Shown: positions 32,536 to 40,454 of the stretch, piece after piece
Numbering within the stretch: the first letter of the stretch is position 1
Layout: each line of letters opens with the position of its first letter
Origin: JANNYA01 sp031422315
GTDB taxonomy: Bacteria; Pseudomonadota; Gammaproteobacteria; Xanthomonadales; SZUA-5
Assembly: GCA_031422315.1 (NCBI GenBank)
Contig: JANOQN010000073.1
Location: forward strand, 62,001 to 126,000
Direction of reading: 5' to 3'
DNA: 64,000 nucleotides
The notes under the pieces: generated by a model
The model's input: only the letters and a program-made list of their open reading frames with translations
What the model was told of the DNA's origin: nothing
Databases searched by the model: none
Program-made: the position numbers and the translations under genes

Positions 32536-33738
32536 ATGCGAAATTTCAAATTTTTATTAACTTTATTGACGTGCTCTTTTGCGGCAGACGCAGCACCAAT
32601 AACGCCATTATTTCGAAGCGGCATGGAAGACGCTTGTAACTATGATGCAGACCAAGATCGTCTCAACGATTGCGTCGAAACGGGCTCCAACGTATATATC
32701 AGCGTAAGCAACACAGGAACCGGTGTATTTAATCCAGATTCGGATTTTGACGGCTTAAGCGATGGTGATGAAGTTTTGGGCACATCGGCTGGATTGAATT
32801 TACCGGGCATGGGCACCACACCGCTTAAGCGCGACATACTGGTCGAATACGACTGGTTTGATGATGCCGTTGATTGCGCGGCGCATTCACACCAACCGAC
32901 GCAGGCGATATTTGATCAAACCGCCGCAGCGTATGCGGCCATGCCTATTGGCAATCCAGACGGCACAACCGGCATTCGTTTGATTCAAGATCGGGGCCAA
33001 GGCGGCTTGTTCACCGGCGGCAATTTAGTGCCCGATGCCGATGGCATAGTCGATGGGCTGGGCACCCAGTTCCAAGCCATAAGAAGCGCCAATTTTGCCA
33101 GTAACCGTGATGGCTATTTCCACTATGCGCTATTTCCACACCGCTATGGCACTGCAACTAACGGCAGTTCTGGACTGGCACAAGTCAATGGCCGCAACTT
33201 AATTGTGTCGCTCTATTGCGCTAACGGCACCGCAAACGTACGCAACACCATCGTCCATGAAATGGGCCACAACTTGGGGCTGCGGCACGGTGGCAATGTC
33301 ACCTGCAACTACAAGCCGAACTACAACTCAGTGATGAACTATCGCTATCAATTTCCCGGCATTGACACCGACTGCACGCTGCCTGGAAATGGTGTCGCAG
33401 GCTATTCAATCGGTACACGGATCGTCTTGAATGAAAACACGCTCAATGAGGTTAACGGCATCTGTGGTGCGCCCGGCCCTAGCATCGACTGGAACGGCAA
33501 CGGCACACTTGAACCCAACGTACCTTTCGACACTAACGTCAGTGACAGTGCGCAAGCAACCGCTTGCGGCGCAGTTTTATCAACACTTTCAGATTTTAAT
33601 GATCTTGGCTCGTTGAATTTACGCGCAGTCAGCAATCTAAGTTTCGCTGGCCGACAAGCCCTGCAAGCACCGGATTATCATGCGGAAGTTGAGGTTTGCC
33701 AAAACGTTCCAGTGGAGTTTGTTTCGAGGAAGGATTAA
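32536..33738 (+). CDS. Secreted metzincin-type metalloprotease with N-terminal calcium repeats
   Basis: About 400 residues from the ATG that directly opens a signal peptide (MRNFKFLLTLLTCSFAADA). The zinc site HEMGHNLGLRHGG is the full metzincin motif HExxHxxGxxH, followed by a Met-turn SVMNYRY. Before the catalytic part lie two aspartate-rich thrombospondin-3-like repeats (DADQDRLNDC and PDSDFDGLSDGDE). The mature N-terminus begins TPLFRSGMEDAC, a near match to the GFE tail of other secreted proteins here but moved to the front. Substrate unknown. Confidence 0.85.
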   Translation: MRNFKFLLTLLTCSFAADAAPITPLFRSGMEDACNYDADQDRLNDCVETGSNVYISVSNTGTGVFNPDSDFDGLSDGDEVLGTSAGLNLPGMGTTPLKRDILVEYDWFDDAVDCAAHSHQPTQAIFDQTAAAYAAMPIGNPDGTTGIRLIQDRGQGGLFTGGNLVPDADGIVDGLGTQFQAIRSANFASNRDGYFHYALFPHRYGTATNGSSGLAQVNGRNLIVSLYCANGTANVRNTIVHEMGHNLGLRHGGNVTCNYKPNYNSVMNYRYQFPGIDTDCTLPGNGVAGYSIGTRIVLNENTLNEVNGICGAPGPSIDWNGNGTLEPNVPFDTNVSDSAQATACGAVLSTLSDFNDLGSLNLRAVSNLSFAGRQALQAPDYHAEVEVCQNVPVEFVSRKD

Positions 33739-33843
33739 CGCGCTGAGCTCAAGCGATTCGCGATTTTTTTGAGCGCGCATGAGGATCGGTAACTGCTCGT
33801 AGTCACCGCGTCGTTTTTCCTCATAACCAAATCAAAACAAAAG

Positions 33844-35895
33844 CTAACGCCGATGCTTACTCAATCGAGCCGCGAGCTGCCCCAAATGCGTACTAACAGC
33901 GTCCCTCCCCTTTTCGCTGGCATTTAGACCGGTGTATTGCAGCTCTTCTCTGAAACTATTGATCGCAGAACCGCTCACGGTATCAAACGCTTTTACTTCA
34001 AGATTGGCCAACGTCAACGTATCGCTTTGGCCGTAGAAGGTAATGTTCTGGCTGCCGGTGCGCTGCGCGCGCACGGTGATGATCGCTGAAATACCGGCAG
34101 CGCGCGCGGCTTGCACGGCGGCGGATGGGTTTGAGCCTCCGCGCAATCTGGCGATGATCGGGAACGCATCTTCATCCACCACGTTATAGCCGGCGTCCAT
34201 TAGCGCGTTTTCAATTTCTACTTCGGCGGCGCTGGCTGGGCCTAAATCGCCCAATGCCAGCACTAGAACACGCGGCACCATGGGGGCTGCGGGCACCACT
34301 TTCGGCACCGGCGTTACGCTTGCAACCTGCGGGCCTAAATCGCGCTTGTTGAGTGTTTCGGAAGCCTGCCGCAACCCGGCGAGCGGCTCACGCCTTAATT
34401 GACCCGACGCTTCTGGTGTTGATTCATTTACGGCAACGGCTGGCACGGCGGCTGGATTAGTCTGGGTTTGTGCTTGGGTTTGTGCTTGGGTTTGTGCCTG
34501 GGTTTGTGCGGCAACTGGAACGGATTCTGCGATCACTGGCGTTGCCACTGGCTGGCTAGCTTCGCTAACAGGTTGGCTAGATTCGCTTGGCACGTTGGCG
34601 CCGATAACCGGCATAGCGACTTGGGTGATCGGCGTATCAGCACGGGTGATTGATTTGGTTGGCGCATCGCTAGCGCTCAGCGCCGCAGGTTCAATACTGG
34701 GCTGGCTGCGAGCACCGATCGGGCTGGCTTTGGCGACGATATCGGGGCGAGCGGCATCTTGAATCGACTGATAATAGAACGCGCCAGCGGTAGCGCCGCC
34801 AATGAGCAATGTGGCTGCGATTGCCAACGGCATTTTGCTGCGGCTAGGATTAGCTTGCGCCGCGTACTGTTGCTGCGGGGCTGGCTGCTGATACTGCGGT
34901 TGCGCGTGGGCAAATTGCGGCGGCGGCATGCTAACAGGCGCGGCTGGAATAGACGCAGCGGCAACAACACCCACTGGCACCACATTGCCACGCGGCAGCG
35001 TAGCCTGCGCAGGGGCGCGAACGCCATTTGGCAAAGTCGAAGCTGAAGTGACGCCTGGAACTGCACCAGGCGTGCTTGGCATTTGTGCTAAGCGCTCGAT
35101 ATCTTCGATCAAGTCATGGCAGCTGCCGTAGCGCAGGCTAGGATCTTTCAGCAGCATCTTGTTTAACACGTTAATCACGTCTTGGCTGACATCGGCGCCT
35201 AAGCTGCGCACGTCTGGAATCTCCGCGCGCACCACTTCCAGCATCAAGCCGAGCGGCGATTGATCAGTAAATGGCATACGGCCAGCAAGCATTTCAAAAA
35301 GCACAATGCCGAGCGAAAACACATCCGAGCGTTGATCAACTTGCTGGCCCAAACACACTTCCGGCGATAAATAGCCGGGCGTGCCGACAAATTCACCGGT
35401 ACCGGTTAACTTTTGCGAGAAATCCCGAGTTGCCAAAGCAATACCGAAATCGGCAACTTTGACCAAACCGCGCGGAGTGATCATCAAATTCGCAGGTTTG
35501 ATGTCGCGGTGCACCACACCCAAATCGTGCGCGGTGCTTAGGCCGCGCGCAGCCTGCACGACAATGCCAAGCGCACGTTTTGCATCAAGCTTGCCTTCTC
35601 GGCGCAGCGTTTGGCTGAGCGACTCGCCCTCAACATATTCCATCGCAAAAAACGGCTGGCCAGCGTCTTCGCCAATCATGTAAATTTGAATAATATGCGG
35701 GTCATTGAGCTGCGCCATGCTGCGCGCTTCGCGTAAAAATCGCTCGACCACTTGTGGGTCATGCGCCAGCGCTTCGCTCATCAGCTTGATGGCTACATGT
35801 CGGCTTAAGGAAGGTTCAAAGCCCTTGTAGACGACGCCCATGCCACCGCGGCCTAATTCGCTAACCACTTCATAGTGACCGACTTTTTGACGCAT
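33844..35895 (-). CDS. Membrane-anchored Ser/Thr protein kinase (Hanks type)
   Basis: 683 residues; start chosen at the ATG with AGGAG 7 bases upstream. The N-terminal kinase domain is complete: GRGGMG loop, VAIK lysine, HRDIKPANL catalytic loop, DFG and GTPGYLSPE. A Pro/Gln-rich linker leads to one membrane segment (IAATLLIGGATAGAFYY). The outer part begins with low-complexity sequence including four QAQT-type repeats encoded by a 12-bp repeat. It ends in a ~140-residue domain (from RVLVLALGDLGPAS) that looks like a ligand-binding alpha/beta fold. It signals from envelope to cytoplasm; targets unknown. Confidence 0.93.
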   Translation of the reverse strand: MRQKVGHYEVVSELGRGGMGVVYKGFEPSLSRHVAIKLMSEALAHDPQVVERFLREARSMAQLNDPHIIQIYMIGEDAGQPFFAMEYVEGESLSQTLRREGKLDAKRALGIVVQAARGLSTAHDLGVVHRDIKPANLMITPRGLVKVADFGIALATRDFSQKLTGTGEFVGTPGYLSPEVCLGQQVDQRSDVFSLGIVLFEMLAGRMPFTDQSPLGLMLEVVRAEIPDVRSLGADVSQDVINVLNKMLLKDPSLRYGSCHDLIEDIERLAQMPSTPGAVPGVTSASTLPNGVRAPAQATLPRGNVVPVGVVAAASIPAAPVSMPPPQFAHAQPQYQQPAPQQQYAAQANPSRSKMPLAIAATLLIGGATAGAFYYQSIQDAARPDIVAKASPIGARSQPSIEPAALSASDAPTKSITRADTPITQVAMPVIGANVPSESSQPVSEASQPVATPVIAESVPVAAQTQAQTQAQTQAQTQTNPAAVPAVAVNESTPEASGQLRREPLAGLRQASETLNKRDLGPQVASVTPVPKVVPAAPMVPRVLVLALGDLGPASAAEVEIENALMDAGYNVVDEDAFPIIARLRGGSNPSAAVQAARAAGISAIITVRAQRTGSQNITFYGQSDTLTLANLEVKAFDTVSGSAINSFREELQYTGLNASEKGRDAVSTHLGQLAARLSKHRR
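34462..34509. repeat. 12-bp tandem repeat, four copies, in the kinase gene
   Basis: The unit (T/C)TGGGTTTGTGC is repeated four times without interruption and encodes the QAQT repeats of the kinase linker. The copy number is in frame at any multiple, so it can expand or contract and change only linker length. Confidence 0.9.
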
Positions 35896-36132
35896 GACCG
35901 CACTCCTGGTTATTGTGTGGATTGCGCGCTGCTTGGACACGCGCGCAATTTAAGACGCGAAAAGTTTAAGCCTTCCATATGAATCGCAGTTAGCGAAAAC
36001 CCAACAAGCATAAGGATTTACACCCTAAATCGCGTGATTTATGGGGTTAAAGCGTGTTGGATTTGGCAGTTGCGGGATTTTGTTGGTGCCGAGAACCGAA
36101 GCAGGAATGACAGTTTTAGCTTCAATTAATTA

Positions 36133-36768
36133 CTAAGCCATCGCTGCCATTAGCTCCGCATCCTTCGCGCGCGCCCACGCTACCGACGGGAGCGCGTTGA
36201 TTCGTTCAATGTAGCGTTGTACGACTGTGGTTTCAGGCAGCAGCTTGAACATGGTAATCCAGGTCAGCGCGCTGCCCCACAGCAAATCAGCGGCGCTAAA
36301 TTGCTCACCCAGTATGTAAGGGCCGCGCTCAAGCTGAGCAATCAGCGTGTTAAACATGGTGTCAAAATCCCCGTATGGACCCATACCTTGCGCTACTGCA
36401 GCGCGCTGGTGCGAGCGATCAATCACTGCGGGCTCAAAGCAAGAACCATAAAACGTCATCCATCGCAAATAAGGTCCGCGCAGTGGATCACCAATTTTCG
36501 GTGCTAGCCCGGCTGCTGGAAATTGGTCCGCTAGATACATATAAACCGCAGCTTGTTCGGTAATCATTGCACCGTCATGCAGCAGCGCGGGCACTTTACC
36601 CATCGGATTGACCTGTAAATAGGCGGCCTGGCGCTGTTCGCCCGCCTTCATATTGAGCACTTTAAGTGTGTAGTCCACGCCCAGCTCTTTGAGTAATACC
36701 AGCACACCGAAGGATCGCGTTTGTGGGGCGTGAAAGAACGTAAGGTTTTGATTGCCCTGATTATCCAT
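36133..36768 (-). CDS. Glutathione S-transferase family protein
   Basis: 211 residues. The N-terminal thioredoxin-like half contains FFHAPQTRSFGVLVLLKELG and the glutathione-site cis-proline motif NPMGKVPALLHDG followed by ITEQAAVYMYLAD. The helical C-terminal half includes ILGEQFSAADLLWGSAL, the N-capping-type motif of the fold. Probably conjugates glutathione to an electrophile or acts as a reductase; substrate unknown. Single gene. Confidence 0.92.
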   Translation of the reverse strand: MDNQGNQNLTFFHAPQTRSFGVLVLLKELGVDYTLKVLNMKAGEQRQAAYLQVNPMGKVPALLHDGAMITEQAAVYMYLADQFPAAGLAPKIGDPLRGPYLRWMTFYGSCFEPAVIDRSHQRAAVAQGMGPYGDFDTMFNTLIAQLERGPYILGEQFSAADLLWGSALTWITMFKLLPETTVVQRYIERINALPSVAWARAKDAELMAAMA

Positions 36769-36826
36769 GTGATAAATCCTGATGTGAAAGTGGAGTTCAC
36801 ATGCTACTGAAATTTACACGCCAAGC

Positions 36827-37399
36827 CTACAAACGGCGAACCGACCAGACTCCCAAAGTTAAGGTCGCCAAGATAAAAAAGTAAGTACCGACTTCAGTTA
36901 GTGCGGGTACTAATTTCACTTCAAGCTCTTGGCTCCGGATAGTGCGAATAACTATTTCAACACTATTGTTGTTGAGATCAGGATCGTCGATACCAATATT
37001 AGAAAATCGTTGAGTGAAGACAGCGGGTGGATTGGCGGCAATTCTTAACCCAACAATGCAGGACTGTGATGCGCCTGGCTGTAACTGGCTATCCAACGGC
37101 AGCCAAAAAAAACCAGCTCCAATCACTGAGCCTAAATCATCCGCAAATAACCGACATTCGGTTTCAGGAACACTCACCATTTCCAACGTTTGATTCCCTG
37201 GAGCGGTGTCGTAAAAAGTGACTATCGAACCTCGCTTGGCTTGAGGGCCGTTATTTTTCAAAGTTAGCCTTATTCTGCGAAGCGAATTGGGTGGCATCAG
37301 GTTTTCGCCTTCAAACTCAACGCTAACCGCCATATCGGCCACCTGTCCATAAGCGCTGCTCATTAGCGTCACAAACAAAACGAACATTAGCGCTTTCAT
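36827..37399 (-). CDS. Small exported protein with IPTL-CTERM-like tail, coupled to a metalloprotease
   Basis: 190 residues. A signal peptide ends at SSAYGQ. The middle is a DUF11-like beta sandwich (NNGPQAKRGSIVTFYD) with a cysteine pair (ETECRLF, SQSCIVGL). The tail is VPALTEVGTYFFILATLTLG followed by WSVRRL: a proline-containing motif, a membrane helix and arginines, as in IPTL-CTERM sorting signals. Its ATG overlaps the stop of the upstream metalloprotease by 4 bp (ATGA). The same gene arrangement occurs three times at 48.9-52.2 kb, which suggests the small protein is a dedicated partner, for example an inhibitor, chaperone or anchor, of the protease. That role is inferred. Confidence 0.75.
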   Translation of the reverse strand: MKALMFVLFVTLMSSAYGQVADMAVSVEFEGENLMPPNSLRRIRLTLKNNGPQAKRGSIVTFYDTAPGNQTLEMVSVPETECRLFADDLGSVIGAGFFWLPLDSQLQPGASQSCIVGLRIAANPPAVFTQRFSNIGIDDPDLNNNSVEIVIRTIRSQELEVKLVPALTEVGTYFFILATLTLGVWSVRRL

Positions 37400-38850
37400 G
37401 GCAGTGGCAATTCTTCAAAACCGACTCGAAATATTAAGTCAACTAGTTGCGGGTTTCGAAAGTCACTCATAGCCGGAGCAAGCTGAGTCGCGGTGTAGGC
37501 GTTATAGCGCAATGGCGTCCCAGATGCGGAGTTGCTTAGCAGAAACGGAACATTGGGGTTGGAATACTGCAACCGTTTTTGACATGCACAGAAGTTAGGG
37601 TCGGCGTACCCAACTGTTGACATCAATGTTTCAAATTCCCCGACAGCAAAATGCGCAAATGACCACGGAAACGATGGCTTTGAGCCACTGGTTGGATGCT
37701 CCATACCAAATTGATGCCCTACTTCGTGAGTAAAAACCTGAAGTGTGTTCATGTGAGGGGCTGAAACAACTGAAAACGCAAAGTTGCTGTAAGCTGCACC
37801 TACGTTACAACCGAAAACCTCCTCTGCGAAGTTAATTCCGCAGTCTGCTCGCTGTGTATAAGCTATGCCCAACGTCGGAGGGGGAAATGTTGAAAGCGGT
37901 AGCGCATAGTTGACTAGAAGCACGACTATGTCTGCATCAGCCGCATTTCGCGCGTCTTGCACCCAAGAACTTGTTCGCAAAAAGGCGCGATAAGCCGCCC
38001 AAATACAGTTGTCGCTTGTAGCGCTACAGTTAGCAAGTGGCGGAAAGTTAGTCTCATTAAACTCTGAGATTGGGATCTCGCGAGTGAGCACAGTTGAACC
38101 AACAGGAGAGCTCACATTAGTTAGGCGAACGGACTCAATATTACTGTTTCGCATAGCTTGATTGAAATCGTTTATAGCTTGCGTTACCCAAGAATCAAGC
38201 ACAGCTTGGGTGCCCGCACCGTTTCTTGCTTGAGGCGTACTCAACACCAAAACAGATACTGCATCTTGAAACCTGTCGGATGATGCTGATCGTTCTTGAG
38301 CTATTGGCGTCGCAATATTAGGTGCTGAGACTCCACGCTCATCATCAGGTTCGAATCGCGGAAACTTTGCTATCTGAAATCGCTGCCACCGCAATCCTTG
38401 GCGTGATTGGGTGATTTGATAGTTCTTACCTTGATCTCCAATTAAAGTGCCCGAAATAAAACCGTTATAAACACTGAATGTCAGAGTTTGCTTGTTGCTC
38501 AGCCCTGACCATGAATAGCTCAATGAAGAATTAGGAAGCTTAGGATCGGGGACTATATCTTGTAAATCCTCTTGAAATATAAAACCAGTCTCAAATTCAA
38601 CGCTTAGCTTTTTAAAAACATGCTCCCTGCCGTCTACACCTAGCAATCGGTAACTCTCGCGCGCTTTCCTGTTGGCGACTAGTTCGCGAATGTCAATTTC
38701 AATGGCAAATTCACTATCTACGCCATAAAGTGATGACGGCAATGGAAGTGATTCGGAAGGCGGACGCTTAAAAAAGAGTGTCTGCGCATTCAGATAATCA
38801 CTAAATAGTATTGCGATTGTCACGAACACAGATAAAACAAATCGGCACAT
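37396..38850 (-). CDS. Secreted reprolysin-like metalloprotease with GFE C-terminus
   Basis: About 484 residues; start placed at the second of two close ATGs, which has AAGG 6 bases before it. A signal peptide ends near SDYLNAQ. A ~180-residue prodomain-like region precedes the catalytic domain, which has HEVGHQFGMEH (His375) with the metzincin spacing. A Met-turn candidate (ETLMSTVGY) and paired cysteines (FCACQ) follow. The last residues, VDLIFRVGFEELPLP, give the GFE motif. The stop codon overlaps the start of the small IPTL-like gene. Codon use and A+T look slightly higher than in the neighbouring core genes. Confidence 0.85.
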   Translation of the reverse strand: MCRFVLSVFVTIAILFSDYLNAQTLFFKRPPSESLPLPSSLYGVDSEFAIEIDIRELVANRKARESYRLLGVDGREHVFKKLSVEFETGFIFQEDLQDIVPDPKLPNSSLSYSWSGLSNKQTLTFSVYNGFISGTLIGDQGKNYQITQSRQGLRWQRFQIAKFPRFEPDDERGVSAPNIATPIAQERSASSDRFQDAVSVLVLSTPQARNGAGTQAVLDSWVTQAINDFNQAMRNSNIESVRLTNVSSPVGSTVLTREIPISEFNETNFPPLANCSATSDNCIWAAYRAFLRTSSWVQDARNAADADIVVLLVNYALPLSTFPPPTLGIAYTQRADCGINFAEEVFGCNVGAAYSNFAFSVVSAPHMNTLQVFTHEVGHQFGMEHPTSGSKPSFPWSFAHFAVGEFETLMSTVGYADPNFCACQKRLQYSNPNVPFLLSNSASGTPLRYNAYTATQLAPAMSDFRNPQLVDLIFRVGFEELPLP

Positions 38851-39031
38851 AAACATCCTTGAAGTGATGACTGACCGCACGCAGTGTAATGCTTTGCAAA
38901 GATGGTTTGCTAGCTTTCCTCGGTCGGGAAATCAGCCCTAATGAAGATATTGTCGAATCAAAACAGTCAACGTCTCCCCCAAAGCGCTGAACGCACGGTT
39001 GCTGCCAAAGGTTTTGCGGGGCTTTACTTTG

Positions 39032-39112
39032 TATACTCCGCCCTCCTCAAATCGAGGTGCCGCCTTTGTTTCAGGCGGTTTACAGCGCCGCTGGTCGCGG
39101 TGGCGTTTTTTT
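39032..39112 (+). promoter_or_regulatory. rplY leader with terminator-like attenuator
   Basis: A TATACT box (39032-39037) lies about 120 bases upstream of rplY, without a clear -35. The putative leader then holds three hairpins: CCTC-AAAT-CGAGG, CCGCCT...AGGCGG (about 39060-39078) and CGCCGCTGGTCGCGGTGGCG followed by seven T (39086-39112). The last has the form of a rho-independent terminator placed between promoter and gene. It suggests regulated read-through, perhaps autogenous control by L25. No ligand can be named. Confidence 0.55.
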
Positions 39113-39156
39113 AAACGTGCGGCACTCCGCCGCGCAATTACATGGAAGTTAAGCTC

Positions 39157-39861
39157 ATGGCAAAAACACACGACGTACCCGTAGAATTTCGAGATTTGCA
39201 AGGCAAGAGTGCGAGCCGCCGCCTGCGTCACACTGAAAAAGTCCCTGCCATTTTATACGGCGGTGGCGAAGCCCCGCGCATGTTGCAATTGGATCAGAAG
39301 ATCGCTTATCGCTATAGCCAGGCTGAGTGGTTTTACACCAACATTCTGCTGCTCAAAGAAGGCGAGCAAACCCAGCGCGCACTGCTTCGCGATATTCAGC
39401 GCCACCCGTACAAGCAGCGTTTGCTGCACTTGGATTTCCAGCGCGTTAGCGACAATGAAATCGTCAAAATCCGCGTACCGCTGCACTTTATCAATCAAGA
39501 AAAGAGCCCCGCTGGCAAAATCACTGGTGCTTTCATCATGCACGAGCTTAACGACGTGGTCGTGGCCTGCCTGCCTAAAGACTTGCCAGAGAACATCGAA
39601 GTTGATCTGATCGATCTGAAAATCGGCGACATCATCCATATCTCTGATCTTAAGCTGCCAGAAGGCGTGGTGATTCCTAGCCTCAAGCTCGGCAAAATGC
39701 ACAATTTGCCGATTGTTTTGGCAAAAGCACCTTTGGTTGAAGAAGTGGTTGTTGAAGCAGCACCTGCCGGCAAGAAGCCAGCAGCAAAAGCTGCGGCAAA
39801 AGCGCCAGCAGCGAAAGCCGCCGCTCCGGCAGCTAAAGCACCAGCCGCTAAGAAAAAGTAG
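39157..39861 (+). CDS. rplY: 50S ribosomal protein L25, long (CTC) form
   Basis: 234 residues from the ATG at MAKTHDV, with GGAAG 8 bases upstream; an earlier in-frame ATG overlaps that site and is less likely. The L25 domain (KVPAILYGGGEAPRM near 33) binds 5S rRNA. The TL5/CTC-type beta domain follows, with LHFINQEKSPAGK and HISDLKLPEGV. A ~35-residue Lys/Ala/Pro tail (PAAKAAAPAAKAP type) is a common basic extension. It is followed by pth, a typical pairing. Confidence 0.96.
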   Translation: MAKTHDVPVEFRDLQGKSASRRLRHTEKVPAILYGGGEAPRMLQLDQKIAYRYSQAEWFYTNILLLKEGEQTQRALLRDIQRHPYKQRLLHLDFQRVSDNEIVKIRVPLHFINQEKSPAGKITGAFIMHELNDVVVACLPKDLPENIEVDLIDLKIGDIIHISDLKLPEGVVIPSLKLGKMHNLPIVLAKAPLVEEVVVEAAPAGKKPAAKAAAKAPAAKAAAPAAKAPAAKKK

Positions 39862-39873
39862 ACCGGTAGCCGC

Positions 39874-40452
39874 TTGACCATCAAGCTGCTCGTTGGCCTG
39901 GGAAATCCGGGCCAGGATTACGCCAAAACCCGGCACAATGCCGGGTTTTGGTTTTTAGACACGTTAGCAAGGCAAGCCGGCGCAACCCTGTCGGCGGAAA
40001 CCAAATTGCATGCGGACGTCGCAAAAATTGATATTGCAGGCCAACGTGTACTTATCGCGAAGCCAAAAACCTACATGAATAAAAGCGGCCAGGCGGTCAT
40101 TGCGCTGCTGAATTTTTATAAGCTTGTGCCCGAGCAAATGCTGGTTGCGCATGATGAGCTTGACCTGGCGCCTGGCACTGCGCGGTTAAAATTTGATGGC
40201 GGCCACGGCGGGCAAAATGGCCTGCGCGATATTATGGCGCAGCTCGGGCACGGTAAATTTCATCGGCTGCGCGTTGGCATTGGCCACCCTGGCCATAAAG
40301 ATAAAGTGCTGTCATGGGTGCTGGGTAAACCGAGCGTTGAGCACGAAAACGCTATTTCCGAGCGCATTGATGCTGCCATCAATTTGGTACCGAGTTTGAT
40401 TGCAGGCGAATTTAACGCCGCGATGAAGTCATTACACACACCGGCTGTCTAA
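39874..40452 (+). CDS. pth: Peptidyl-tRNA hydrolase
   Basis: Releases tRNA from peptidyl-tRNA that drops off ribosomes; essential. 192 residues. It uses a TTG start 12 bases after rplY; no ATG exists that would keep the conserved LLVGLGNPGQDYAKTRHNAG start with its catalytic His. Other signature blocks are KPKTYMNKSGQAV and HDELDLAPGTARLK. Three bases after its stop begins a beta-lactamase-like gene; ychF, which I would expect here in many relatives, is absent. Confidence 0.96.
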   Translation: MTIKLLVGLGNPGQDYAKTRHNAGFWFLDTLARQAGATLSAETKLHADVAKIDIAGQRVLIAKPKTYMNKSGQAVIALLNFYKLVPEQMLVAHDELDLAPGTARLKFDGGHGGQNGLRDIMAQLGHGKFHRLRVGIGHPGHKDKVLSWVLGKPSVEHENAISERIDAAINLVPSLIAGEFNAAMKSLHTPAV

Positions 40453-40454
40453 CG

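Noticed and set aside
33739..33843. Terminator between the converging metalloprotease and kinase genes
   Set aside because: The GCGCTGAGCTCAA...TTGAGCGCGC pairing is interrupted and the T tract lies in the loop rather than after the stem, so it is not a convincing terminator.
34462..34509. CRISPR-like short repeats
   Set aside because: The four 12-bp units are directly adjacent without spacers and lie in frame inside the kinase gene; no cas gene is present. No CRISPR array was found anywhere in the window.
39253..39936. Long minus-strand frames opposite rplY and pth (up to 227 codons)
   Set aside because: They are antisense shadows of well-recognised essential genes, and their Phe/Cys/Ala-rich content reflects the Lys/Ala-rich tail read backwards.
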